This document shows, in pieces, positions 47,134 to 60,200 of a stretch of DNA of 64,000 nucleotides. The DNA lies in assembly GCF_021018805.1 (NCBI RefSeq), contig NC_086259.1, positions 17,131,501 to 17,195,500 of the forward strand, given 5' to 3'. A program made the translations under genes and the position numbers. The stretch comes from Prinia subflava (Eukaryota; Chordata; Aves; Passeriformes; Cisticolidae). The notes under the pieces were generated by a model. The model was not told the origin of the DNA, searched no databases, and was given only the letters and a program-made list of their open reading frames with translations. The first letter of the stretch is position 1, and every line of letters begins with the position of its first letter.

Positions 47134-50006
47134 GTGAATCACCAAATTTTTCAGGTGAAAGGTCACTTTGGCAGGTTTTCTGGGGAAGCCTTGGTCTGGA
47201 AACCAAACTATCCTTATTTATCAAACCTCTCCCATCCCGTGTTAAGCACCTAGATCCAGAGCAGATGCTTGGCAGTGTGGGGGGACGTTGAGGTGAGACC
47301 TTCTGCCACTGACAATGCTGCATCTACCCTCAGACCTTAGGCAGGGCTTCTCCCACACAGCTGCCAGCCAGGATGTGCAGTTATGACTGGGAGCCAAACA
47401 TGGATTTTGTCTGGTTGAATTCAGAGCACCAGACTGCAAACGAGGAGCCCTGGCTGTAATCACAGTTCTCCTGCTGATGGTCTCTGACTGCAGACAAGTT
47501 ACTTCATATCTGTTCCCTTTTCTGTCCTTCCTGGGTTGTCTGAATGAAGGTGAGATCTTTACAGCACGTTAATGTCACCCTAATGTACCCAAAGGACATC
47601 TAACATTGTTTGGGACATGGAAGCATTATTTTAAGGACTGGCATAGATATCAGGCTTATAAATATTTGCCCTTTTTGCTTATTTCCCTTTCACCACCACA
47701 ATGTAACCTCCTGCACAAGGTCTCCATGTAATGCCAATCCTTTGATTCAACAGTCTTAGCAGTCTTGATAGATTTTGTTGAATATCAAAGTTGGTTCCAA
47801 TTTAATTTTGCCTTTGTTGAGAAATGGAAACAGAGCCCTCAGTCCCCCCATGAAACACAGGTAACATCCTTCAAAATAAATGGATTTAATTATAAAAGTC
47901 AGCTTTAGATCAAGCCTACTCTGTTTAGACCTACTAATCAGAGAGTATTTACAGAGTCACAAGAACCCGATAAAACATGTGCACAGTTTAAAATATCCCA
48001 TTGTAATGCATTGTAAACCTTAATTTAAAATAAGACAGCTTAAAAGCTTTATGGATTTGACTGATGATACACCCTCTGTATTGATGGCTGAACCCAGCAC
48101 GCTGTTATTCCTGCTTTCTCTTGCTAACAACAAAGTTCAGAATGATAATATATTTTATAAAAAGCTTTACTATTACGCTGCTGCGAAAGTGACTTTAAAT
48201 AACGATAATAGGCCTGAACCACAACTTCACACAGAAACAGCTCTGGAGAAGATGGATTTCCATGCAGCAGCCATGGAGGCAGCACAGGGATAATGCACCA
48301 GCTCTCCAAGATATTAGAACGTGAGCATCCCACAAGGAAAAGGTGAAAAGCGTTTTGGAATCTGAGTGGACCAAACCCTCCTTTCTCTAGGAATGAGCAG
48401 GGCTGGAGGGAGCTCAGAGGTGTGTGACTCTCAGCAGGGTCACATCCCAGGAGACCAAGCACTCTGAGATCCCTGCTAGCAGCACTGAGCCTTCTCTCCA
48501 CAAAGAGTTCCTCCTCTGTGGGGGGAAGAGCAAAGCCAGCAGTCTGCTTTAATAATGCAGAATTAATTCATTAATTGATTTTCCTCTGCTAAACCTGGTG
48601 TTGAGATGGGATATAGCAGAGCCAGCAGAGCAGCAGTTTGTTCACATGAGGTGCTGCATCCCTGTCCGTGGGGAGGAAGCTGGGTCTGAAAAAGAACCTG
48701 CAGAGCCTTTGTTCCTCCTTCTCTCAGAGCTCCTCCTTCGCTCTTTGTGGTGTGGGATGGGTGGGATTTGGCTGACCTTGGATGGGAAGCCCCACTTTGA
48801 TTTGTGCTAATTCCTGCACCTTTGAGATCCAAACTGCTTTGAGATCATCTGAAGAGAGCTTGGGGAAACCAGGAAATCATTAGCTTCTAGCAAGAAACTC
48901 TGTCCAGATCCCACAAATACATGAAATATGCACAAAGAAGAGCAGGAAGCTCACAGCTTCCAAAGGCAAGAGCTTTCCTAGAGTCTGACCCCAATTGTGG
49001 GTAAGACCATGGGGTGTTCTTTAGCCAAGCAAGCACAGGGTTATCTTCTCACATCTGAGACACTCCTGTGCAAAACTGAGGGGCAGCTAATCACATTCAA
49101 TTAGAGATAATTACACCAGGAGCAAAAATTCACCCTGTGCACTAACCGGGTTAAAAAAAAGCTGCCATGGAGCACTGACAGAAAAAGCATTTTTACATAT
49201 AAAAACTGGCATGATTTATTCAAGCAGTGAGGAATGGGGAATCTCAGATTTGGAAATGACACAGGTTACAGGTGGTGTGAATTAATGTAATGGTTCTACA
49301 AGGCAATAAGTTGAAAAGTTGACCATCACTGTTAAAATACTGTTCAAAGACTTAAATTAAACAAAAGAAGAGTCTACATTCAAAAATACTTGTTCCAAGC
49401 TTTGCATGAAATACTGTCCAGCAATAAAATGTCATATGCAGCCTTCTGAACAGCCAACAATTTTAAATTCTATCTTCATTCTTACATTTACTGTGGATCA
49501 AATTTATGCCTGTTATGTTATCACCAGAAAATACAATGTGCAGCAAAAACTACATTATGTCAACAGCAGCTCAAATTGTGAGGCAACCTTCACAGGGGGA
49601 CTTCCCAAACCCATCCGTTAAGAAATTAATTGGTTATCTTTACAGACCATATAATTAACATTTCTGTGTCTTTACACTTGTAAAGCAAGCATTTGTGTTC
49701 AAATTTACCTTGCAAACTCCATAATTATAATTCTTATGTGTGAGAAAGCTGTAGTTGGTGGTTTCAGTGTCTGGCACAGTTTTAGAAGTGAGAATTTATG
49801 ATCTCATGAACTTCCTCATTGTAACCCAGATTCCTCGCTCGAAATGAAGTCAAAACAATTCAGCACTGTAAAACTGTGCAGTTTTATGTATGTTATTAGG
49901 GGTGTATTTTGTGGCAGTAATAACAAGATTGAGGTTGAAATGAATCTCCATTTCCTGTTACATATACACACAGATACAATGAAATGCTGATTTTTTAAAG
50001 CAATGA

Positions 50007-50019
50007 ACACACACACACA
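50007..50019 (+). repeat. Short (AC)n microsatellite
   Basis: Six and a half AC dinucleotides in tandem. Confidence 0.8.
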
Positions 50020-51382
50020 GGCATGCACAAACAGCTGGGAGACAACCAACATAAAAACTGTATTTGTGTGCAGGAAAGAGGATTGACAAAGACCCCCCAC
50101 TCTTCCCTGGAAAATAGAAGATTTGAGGTTGGAACAAAGGGGACCAAAAATCTTACCTCCTTCATTCAGGAGAGATGCTGTGTTAGAGAAAAATGTGTAG
50201 AAAGGCAGTGAAGGAAGCACCAGCAGCTGCTGGGATGTGGTTAAACCCAAGAGAGAAGAAGGCTCTGAGGACATTTACTGGGCTGAATGTCATCAGAGAA
50301 ATGCCAAGTTTCTTGCTCCTGCTGTGGGTTTGGTGTTGGGTAAATATTCTGTATTTCCAGGTTAAAACCTGCACCCTTTGCTCCTTGTAGGGTCTTCAAG
50401 ATCTAAAGTGTGGACAGAAGCAGCCAAGACCTTTGGTAGGCACCAAAGTGATTTTATGCACATTTCAGAAGTGTGATTATTATCATTGCTGGGCTGAAAA
50501 TGCTCCAGGCAGTTCGTGGAACAGAGGACAACCCTCCTGTCCCGACAAACTTGCAATCAGAGGTGCCAACTTTGCAATTTTGTGTACACAGGGATGGCAG
50601 TGGGAGCACAGAGGTGCTGCCGCAGCTGTGGGACCCCAGGGAGATGTGACCCCCAAGGGTGGGGAGGAGGCTGCAGGGATGAGAAAGGCTCAGCAGGACC
50701 CTTGTATGGAAATCTGGCCCCTTCAGCAGTCAGTAAAAATTTCTGTCAGAGTCTCTTCTGGTATTAAAATTTATGAATTTGGGAGACAGGCAAGATGAGT
50801 GAGATGGGAATTTATGACTTAAGTTTTTGATTTTACATATGTATGCAGACTCTGGGAAAGCTGTACTGCTGATTTTTAACTCTTCCTCAAATGGACATTA
50901 AATATTTCAGTATCAGTAGTTCATCATTATCTTCCATCTTAAGAGAAGTGCTGTTACCACCTTTTGCACAAGTGTTCCTTACTGAGCCATGCAGTTTGGG
51001 GAAGATTTTCCTTTTTTCTTCCTTGCCTTTTGTCCTTTCATTTATGAATCCTGACAGTTTTAGGGTTTGCTCCACTTCTCCAAGTTCACCTCCATCTGCT
51101 GTCCCAAGACACAGCACATTTAGAAAATTGATCATTATCAAGTGGGGTTTTCCCCTCTTTCCTGGTGGAGAATAGAAAGCAATTTTTCAGGTCTCAGCTC
51201 CATCTCTGTAGGCATCTCTAGATCACTTCATTTTCCTGGTTTCAAAGGGCCACTTGACAAAAGTTAATTAGAGTATTGCTGTCTGGGATGGGGAGGCCCA
51301 CTGGGAGATGGTGGAAGCATCTCATTTCTCACAGCACTTCAGCCAGAAAGCTTCCCAATGTGACTTTTATTATTAATAAACT

Positions 51383-51420
51383 CACCATACAATAATTATA
51401 GCACACCATACAAAAATTAT
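51383..51420. repeat. 21-bp tandem duplication, two copies
   Basis: CACCATACAA followed by an AATTAT word is present at 51383 and at 51404 with one mismatch. Confidence 0.85.
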
Positions 51421-52689
51421 GCCTTTTAAAAGCAGCACAGATTCAATTCCTGTGTCGTCAAGCCTCCTGCATCACTCTGTACACAACTTTCACCGTGCCC
51501 CAAATGCTCAGCCTGGAGGTGTAGCACACACAGAATTACCACCAGTGTCAATAATAATAAAGACAGCAATAAATAGAGATGTGAGTCCAGTGCAAACACT
51601 TGCTCATGCTGGGGCAGCCTGGTGTGCTCCTGCACACTCAGCTTTGTAACACATTAGCTCTTAATTTGGTAAACAAAGAGGACTGGGAGAGGAAACAGGA
51701 CTGGTTCCCTGTCTCACACATTTTGTGGATTTTCCTGTATTTACTCCTTCCCCACCCACTGTTCAAACTGACCTACGAGCTGACTGATCAGGAGAACAGG
51801 GAAATAAACTCCAGCCCCAAAATCTTAACAAAACAGTATGGGAACAATTCAGAACTGTCCGAATAAATAAACCCCTGATGCTGGCATATATTATGTGGCC
51901 ATTTTCCCTGGTGAATTTTTAAATAAAGGGACACAGCTCCATCTCCCAGGCTGGCCCCACGTGCCACTGAACAAAGCAGAACCCTTCCTGACACCAAGTT
52001 CCTGATAAACAACTTACATTTGTCACTAAATAGATGCACCTTATTATGCATGCTTAGCAATTCATTCAGATGAGGAACAGCAGGCTGGATGACAGTCTCT
52101 CCTGGTGACAGGTCTGGGTGTTATGAATATCACAGCCCTGACTTCACTAAAGCTCCAGGACCTCATCTGCAGCTCCAAAGCTTGATCAGGACCCGCAGCC
52201 TTGGGGCTCTGCCATGCACGGAGGAAGGGCTGCACATCTGCAGTGTCTTTAGAGCTGATGATCTCACCCTTGCTGTGCCCTGGCTCCTCTCTCTGCCTCT
52301 TGGCCATGCAAGAGGTCTCCATGTGGAGAAGAAGCCGGACTTAATCTTATCTTGCACGGCTCAAATCCGTGCCCTTCGTGATCCCTGTCTTTCAGAGGAG
52401 CAGTATTTAGCTCCCTGAGCCAGCAATCTGCTTGGCTGTAGAGTTCATCAGGAGCACAAATAGGGCCTCAGTCCAGAGGAGAATATTTTGCAGAGGCAGC
52501 TAAAATTAGGATCTGACCCTGAGAGTGTGTTTGCAGACATCTGGATACAATGCACAGCAGAACCACTTGTGTGGATCACCAGCATAATTGCAATAAATAA
52601 TTCAAGAAACAGCAAATGATGCTGAAAGTGAAGCCTCCAGCTTTGCAACCAGCTGATGGCACTGTGGCCTGCAGAGGGGACACCTGCCA

Positions 52690-52711
52690 GGGAGGGGTTT
52701 GGGGCTGGGGG
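52690..52711 (+). other. Canonical G-quadruplex motif
   Basis: Four G runs of 3, 4, 4 and 5 are separated by loops of A, TTT and CT. This meets the strict G3+N1-7 rule with short loops, so a parallel quadruplex on the plus strand is chemically likely. No gene or promoter is seen beside it. Confidence 0.85.
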
Positions 52712-55700
52712 CACTGGAGGTCCCCACGGGACTGGCAGTGCCCAAAGGGGGCTGCAGGTGACAGCCAGTCCCACTGACAGCCTGGCTTCAGCCTGGGAAT
52801 TTGTGCTTGCTGTCCTTGGGTCCAGGTGGGTTCCTCAGCTCCCTTCAAACCCACAGCTTTCCCCAAACTGAGGAACAGCTGAAAACTGCAGGGAGGCTGC
52901 AGAGCTTTGCAGGATTGCAGCACATGGGACGGGGAGGTGCAGGAAGGTTTGTGTGTGGTTCTCTGTGCACAGCCTGGGTGGGTGTTTGGAAATATTAAAT
53001 CTGCTAAACTTGATGCCAGACAGGAATTTTCCCTCAGTTTGGCCATTACTCTTTTCTCTGGCAATCAGGACCTTGGCCTGGAAAATATGTGATAACTCAC
53101 AGATACAAGGTGTAAACACAGAGGGAGTGGAGAGGATAATTCCTCTCTGTACAGGTGACACTCTGCCATACATCACAAACCCTGACACTTCAGCACCAGC
53201 AGCCTGTGGTCTGGTAGAGGGGCTTGTCTTCACTCCTGGTTAAAAAGCAAATCTGGACACAGGGCTGTGAGGAAGAGAATCCCTCTGGAAATGTAAGACC
53301 TTCAGTCATGTGAGTGGAGCAGCAGTATCTCTTGCTTGCTTAGAATTGAAGCTAACAGGAAGTTCTTGTTTAATTAGCTTAGGAAAAAAGAGATAAAGCA
53401 GGTCAGATGGCACTACAGCAGGCAGAGATGGCACTGCTGGAATAAACATCCAACAAAGCTCATCTGATCTCCCCCAGCCAACACAGCCACCTTCCATCTG
53501 GGAGAGTTTATTAAAAGATATCTTGGGGACACCCCTTTTCCATCTCCATACCTGTGGCAGAGAGATCTCACCTTTGTAACGAAGCATGAGCTGAATCCAA
53601 CACCCCAAACTCTGCCCTTTTTAGATGATTAACACATTAACATAAAGTTATTTCTCCCACTGATGCATTACTATCTTATTTTCATGAAAGTCGGTAATTG
53701 TGGTTCGCTCCTAGGTGCACTCGAAATTCTGACTCATATCTGAATTACAGTTTTGCAAAGGCTCTTCATACATATAATGGGCAAAACCAAATCTGCCTCC
53801 TCCCTCCCCCGCCTCACAACTTAGACAATTAAAAACCTATAAACAAAATGTGGCAGGTGAAGCCCATTTGCAGTGAAGTGTAATTATACCCAGAATAATG
53901 AGCATATGCAGAAGATTTCTTCTTGAACCGGTGCCTACCTTTTGTGAGGCTCTGAGTCACGCTGGCATCACTTTCCTCACTGTATATATTTTTTTTTTAG
54001 TTATTACTACTGCTGTTAGGCAATGTAGCTGTGGAAAGAAGGTTAGGTTTTATTTTGCATCCCCTGTTATCACCAGCGCCATCGTCAGCTAATCTGCTCC
54101 CGGCAATGACCTACTTCAGGAAGCAGCAGGAAAGCTGGGTATTCTCAGATCTCGAGTTGAGTTGGAAATCTCCTATTTGCCTTGTAAAAGGATGTCATTC
54201 CACCCACAAACCATTGAGAGACACTAGAAATGGGAGCTCATAGTGTTTATAGAATTCCTTCTTCGCGCCTGGAAGAGAAAGGAAGCACAGATAGCTCAAA
54301 AGACCAGAAACTTTGATTAAATGTAATTTTCCCCCTACCTAGAAAAAAAAAATTACAGTACAAATACATAAAACATCCAATAAATTTGCTCTTAGTGTCC
54401 TAACCCTTCTCCTCAAGCTCCTTAACTCATTCCAGCATCTATGATCTTCTCCTGCAGAGCTCCCTATGTTATGACACTTCCTCCACGAAAACATAGAGGG
54501 GATGTAGTGGCAATTTCAGCAAAGGGATCACGGAGGAGCAGCAGACAGGAATATTACTGATCAATGGCAGAAAGATTAAAGGTAGTAACATCCTTATGGC
54601 ACTGTGCTGAGCAATGAGTGAGAAGATCAAAGGGATTATGAAGCGCAAAGAGAGAGCTTGTGGCTATTAAACTGACAAAAAAAGAAATCCTGTGGGAAAT
54701 AGGAACAAAACTCTTAGCAAAAGACAAGGATCAGATTTTCTTGTTTCACTGAAGTGAAGGTGTTGGAGGGACAGGTGTCAGGGGTTTCTAACAGTGCTGA
54801 TCCTTGAAGGGCAAAGGGATGAAGATCCTGGAGGAAATGTCACTGGAATTGGACAGAACCTCTCCAGACACTGGAACACAGAAGCCTCCACCAGGAGCAC
54901 AGCCCAGGTCAGGATGCAGAGATATTTTAATGCTGAAATCATATTTTATGCCTCTAGATCTGACCTGTCTAAGAATGAGCAAACCAGCATCTACCTAAAT
55001 TTGAGTTTTTTTGCTGAAGAGGATTTAGCAGATTTAATATTGAACATATTTTAAGTGTTTTCATGGATAACTTCAAGCAAGAAGAACGTGTGAGCTGGAT
55101 TATGAATCTTCTTATACCCTTTTACAGCATTTATAATTAACTCTAAGTCTATTTTTTTTTTGTGCTACTGGGATGCAGTCATGCTCTAATCTTCTAATTA
55201 ATAAATGGCTCAATAAATCATGAGATCTTTTGTCCATGGAGAAACTTACACATACTGTCAGAAATATTACACTCTAAAATGGATAGTAGGCAACCAACCA
55301 TATTTTTACCCTTCTGCACTCTTTTTTTTTTTTAATTTACATTTAATTTGAAAATGTTTAACGACAAAATTAGTCAAAGAAATTACCCAGTGAGGGCTAG
55401 TTATTGTGCCAGTTATTATCTCTGTGAGAACTCTCATTGGCACCCAAGGGCTTTGGTGAGGCAAAGTCCAGCTGTACCTTATGCAGTGACAAGGACATCC
55501 CTTGGCTCGTGTCTTAGGCCACTGCTTCATTCACACAATGTGTTTCTGGAGAAAAAACCTGGTCCAATGCACAGAACAGTGGGGAAAATCCTGCAGGTGT
55601 GGGCTTGGCCCTCACCCTGTGCTGTGAGCATCCTGCTCCGCCTGGGCCTTCTTTTTGTCCTTGATTTTTTCATCCCTTACTCACTTAAACAGAAAGCTCT

Positions 55701-56989
55701 CTCAGCCATGGGCCTTCTCTCACTCTGTGCTTGCAATGCTCTCTTTACTGGAACATGAAATCAAAGAGTGAGAAAACTTGTCACAGGTCAGCAGTGACTG
55801 GACTTTGTCCTTCATCAGCCAGGCCTGCCTCTTGTCACCTCCCCAGGCCCGCTCCCTTCCCCCAGAGCAAGGCTAGAGCAGACATTTGTCACTCTGTTTT
55901 TGGCTGTCACACCCTGAGCAAGCTCCTTTGGCTGTTCTCTGGGAGGGAACAGGGGATCCTTATCTTCACTTTCTGAGTGGGGATGTGAAAGCAGAGACAG
56001 ACAGGGTGAGAGTTTGCAGCTACAAACAGGCACCCCGCATTTATCCAGGCACGGGCTGGGAGGTGACAGGGGTGTCTGGGTGGGTGTGAAACGCTTCAGC
56101 CTTCAGCAGCTGAAGAGGAGGGTGCCCTGCTCGCTGCCCTCCCTCCCGAATTTCTGCTCTCGTGGCACAGGATGTGGGGAAGCACAGCCTCAATCAAACC
56201 CCAGTGGTTTGAGCCACCTCACAAAGATCAGAACTGTGACAAGGCCCTGAGAAAAGCAGATCCTTGCAGGAGATGCACTACAGGAGCTCCCTACTGAAGG
56301 GCTCCTGTCTTCATCTCTTAACAGCCACTGCCAAAGCAGATTCCATGAACCTCAAGCTCTCCCCACGTGGTGTTTCCTTATATTTTATCATCCCCAAAAA
56401 GAAAAGTTCTTTATTATGAACTACACATACCGACTAGTCTGTATCCCAGCAGTGCCTGAGAGCTGCAGCCCACTGTGACTCCTGAGGGAAGATGTCCCAG
56501 TGTCTCTGGAGATGTTAGGGTGCACAAGGCAAAGCAAAATAACCCACTTCTGTGGTGGAAAATAAAAAGTCTCTCTGAAAAATTTGCTGTGTTGAGGAAA
56601 TGATAGCACTGCATTTAAGACAGCCCCTAAATGTCAAGGGAGCATCAATAATTCTCTTTATTTACAATAGTAGAAGACACAGCCTCCTGTATATGAGTTG
56701 ACAGGAAAAGAAAAGGGGAATGTGCAACTGCTTCTGTTTGAAATCTTAATTATTCCAGTAATCTTTCAAATACAGTTCATCAGCTGGATATAAACACCAT
56801 CCTAGCTGAAAGCATAGGTGTGAAAAGGGAAAAAATCCCATTATCAAGCAATCTGCAGCTCTGAAGTCAACAGCTTCCTGCACCAGCAGATTTCTAACTG
56901 TTGTTTGTGACTGGTGCTGGCAGTAGGGTAGGAAAGTAAATGAGTTCCTAATGCAGGATGTAAGATATTCATTAAAGACCAGGTAGAAG
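52712..56989. other. Long non-coding stretch, no gene seen
   Basis: Unique sequence. A minus-strand frame of 162 codons (52576-53064) overlaps the G-quadruplex and is unrecognisable. A TATATATTTTTTTTTTAG segment at about 53983-54000 resembles a 3' splice site but no coding exon follows. A T12 run lies at 55322-55333. AT-rich motif-bearing sequence occurs at 53640-53950 and 55070-55300. Confidence 0.4.
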
Positions 56990-57240
56990 AACATTAATTT
57001 ACCTTTTAAAACATATTAGGAGACAAATAAGGCAATGAATTCATTAGTATGCATGCATTGCTTCAGCTGATCGGGTCAGACAAGCTCAGCTGTGCCTCCT
57101 AATGCCTGCACTGCAAAACACTGCTGATAGTATTAACATTTTAATAATAATTGTAGTCATATTTACTGATAGGCAAAGGCAGGATGTGATTTACTCTAGC
57201 AGAAATCTTGGATGGGTTTTCTATCTAGCTTGTTCACGGG
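56990..57240. other. AT-rich candidate conserved noncoding element with paired palindromes
   Basis: AATGAATTCATT (57034-57045) and ATGCATGCAT (57049-57058) are two perfect palindromes three bases apart. They are followed by CAGCTG-type E-box words and, further on, ATTTTAATAATAATTG. Unique AT-rich sequence with no repeats. Function is inferred. Confidence 0.28.
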
Positions 57241-60200
57241 TTCACACCACATCTATGAATAATGCACTTAACTCCTCTTGCTGACTATAGCCAGCAGCAA
57301 AACACGTAAAACAACAACAACAACCTGTTTGAAAAACAGCCTGAAAACATCCTAAAAACAACCCAGGGAGTCTGAACGAGTCAATATTGCAAACATCCTG
57401 CGCTAACTGGGAGAGCAGCTGAAAAGAGGTGAATAAAAAAAGGGGACACACTCTTCTCTTTGGTGTATACAAGAAGTAAATAAACTCTGTTCCATCCCAG
57501 ATAAAAATGGGTACATTTGCTGTCATTTATATTTTACAGCAACCCTCCCTTAAAGCTTCAGTTCCTTCAGCTGAGATTCTTGTTGAGACCCTTCCCTTGG
57601 CCACAGAGTCACCGTGTGCAGTGATAAATCACTGCCTTGAAAGCTGAATTACATTCTTCTTTGGGGTCTCCAAACACGGGTGAGATCTTCCTTCATGTGC
57701 TGGCCCAACCAGAGTCAGTGCAAAAATAAAAACAACCCTTGAGCACTCTTTGATCTGGGTCTTGTCATGCCCAAGCTGGGTCCTATGTCAGAAAAACTGC
57801 TGTGGGAAGGGCTGGGTAGTAATTGCCTGAAGTTACTTTAAAGTGAAGTTACCTGCTGAGATTAAGCAAGAAAATGCAACAATATCTGCATATATTTATT
57901 CTGAAAAGCATAATCAGGGGAGGTGAGGAGTTTAAGGAGTGCGATCCCAGTCCACTGAGCCTGAGCACACGGAATATGAGTTCTCAAAGAAGCTGCTTCA
58001 AAGGCAAAATGAGAAGGTAGAGACATCAGTGTGAACCAGACAATACAGGGGAAGCAGGGCTTAGCAGCTATAATTCATTAAGTGCATTTTTGCACGGATT
58101 TCGGAGGTAGCAGCTCACAACCACACAGGGCAGCCCCTCCAAGGCAGAGGATGCAGCTGTCTCCGTGGCTGGCTGCTCCCAGGCTCTCCCTGGTCTAGCA
58201 GCCACTCTTACACATCATTAAGAGATAAATTCCCCACGGGGGCTGGCCTCATCAGCATGGCAAGCAGCCCTCTTGCTCTGCACCGCTGAAGGCTGGAGAA
58301 TTCCCACACCGCCTCCATCTGAAACACCACGGCTTTTAAAGGCTGCTCTGGGATGTTCATGAGCAAAATGACACATCCAGAGAGGGTCACATCAAGGATT
58401 TCTGATGCTGAGAGCAGCCTGGATGCCAGGTGAAAGCACAGTCCAGCCCACCCAGAGCTGGCTCATTGGGGATTTATCATAAATGTTTGTGGGGTGCTCA
58501 GAGGGAGCCCTGAAGATATGAGTTTTAATTGAAAAGGGATTGCAGGGGATATAAACCAGCCTAAATGTCAGGGCACTGTTGCTTCCCCTAAAGGTCAGAA
58601 TGAGCATACTGAAACCACAAGTCTGAAAATGATACCTCTGACAGTGCTGTTCCAGCCATCTATGGGTACAGAGCAATACTCATCTATTCCAGCTTGGAAA
58701 CTGGCAGGGAAGGATGGGAGAACTGGACAGAGCTCTTTGGATGCAGCTGCAATAAAAGAGTCTTCTGATGCCTTCCAAAGGCACAGCCCAAGTTATTACA
58801 ACAGCATTAATTTACCATTAGGGCTTGCCGGAATCAGAGGGGAAGATTTTGATTTTTAAAAACAGAGTCAAAGGAAGGCAAGAGTGAAAAAAAAAATGTA
58901 TTCAGCCCTTTTAAAGTCTGACCTAAAAAGCCTTGCAGTGTAAAATATGCACTAAAAAATTTATGTCAGGTTTCTATGGTTATACCTATGTAGAGGTGTG
59001 ATACAGAGCAAGCTCAACCTTGCTCCTGCTGGCCTTACACGCCGTGGAACTCAAAGAGCTCTTCCCAGTGGAAGAGCAAAGCCTGGCTGGAGCCAGCAGG
59101 GACGGCTGTGCTGGCTGTGTGGATGAGAGGAACAGCCACAGGTCTCTGCCCTCTGCCCCAGCAAGGCTTTCCTGGCATGGGGAGGGAGCTCAGGGCATCT
59201 GTCCTGCTCCCCAGCACCTCTCGGGGTGGGGTGGTTCTGTGCATTCCCTCCCCTACAGCAGCTCCTGATCCTGCAGGTCTGTGCTGACCTCATGAACCTG
59301 CTGGTACAGGCTTGGCTCCAAAAGGGATTGAGGGGTTACAAGTCCCTGTTCCTGGCCAGGGCAGTCCCAGGGACATCCACATCCTGCCTGCAGCAGGTCA
59401 GAGTGGGGCAGCATCCCTGTGAAAAGGATGGGTTCACAGGGTGGAGCTCGAACAGAGGCAAGAAACTTTCTTTGCTTTATACCAGGAGAAAATGCCAGCC
59501 CCGCCCCCCATCCAAGATAAAGGATTCAGCTCTCCAGAACAACAAATGCTGGTTAAAAATGGAAACAAAAATCTGATTCAGCTCCCACCCATGCAAAGAA
59601 AACCCCAAAAACCAACCAGGTTAGATACCCAGTGTTGATGAGTGATTCACGTGTCAAGCAGTGTAACGGAGGAGCCTCTGTGAGTGTTCCTCTTGGTTTC
59701 TAAGGAGCCAGCTGTTATTTATGCAGTCTATTTACACGTTCTCTTGGCTCTTCATGCAGAGGAATTACTTTATGGTGTCAGCTCCCTCTCTTTATTTCCC
59801 CCTTACAAGTGCATGCACAACAGAAAGAGAAGGCAGGACAAAGATGTTTGAAAGAACCACGTGTGGGTATGTTTTAAAGACAAAAGGTATTTCAGGTTGT
59901 CAGTATGAAATTGTCAGAGAACATAAATTACCACTGTCTATGCTCTTCTCCTTCCTAAGAGGATTGTGCTAATTAAACAAGAAGAGATTATCAAACTTTG
60001 TCTACAGCTGATAAAATCCAACTACAAATTAAAATGCATGTTAAAGCTAATCCATCACAAACTGAAAAATTAAGCTAGTGCATTTGTAATGTTTTCAGCA
60101 TCATTTGTCCTTCAGACAGTGCCCAAATACTAAAATTTGGTTGAGTTTAATGTTTTGCACTTATGTAGAGATTTAGAATTGTACATTCCATGCAGTTTTC

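Larger units (their letters stand above)
46761..52689. other. Long non-coding stretch, no gene seen
   Basis: About 6 kb of unique sequence. Frames up to 152 codons (49816-50274, minus) are open but unrecognisable. Small repeats inside are listed separately. The AT-rich parts at 47560-48060 and 49200-49760 are plain unique sequence. Confidence 0.4.

Noticed and set aside
52576..53064. 162-codon minus-strand frame
   Set aside because: Unrecognisable, lies over GC-rich text including the G-quadruplex, and is shadowed on the other strand.
53983..54010. Polypyrimidine tract ending in AG, like a 3' splice site
   Set aside because: No open coding exon or matching donor follows; T runs ending in AG are frequent by chance.
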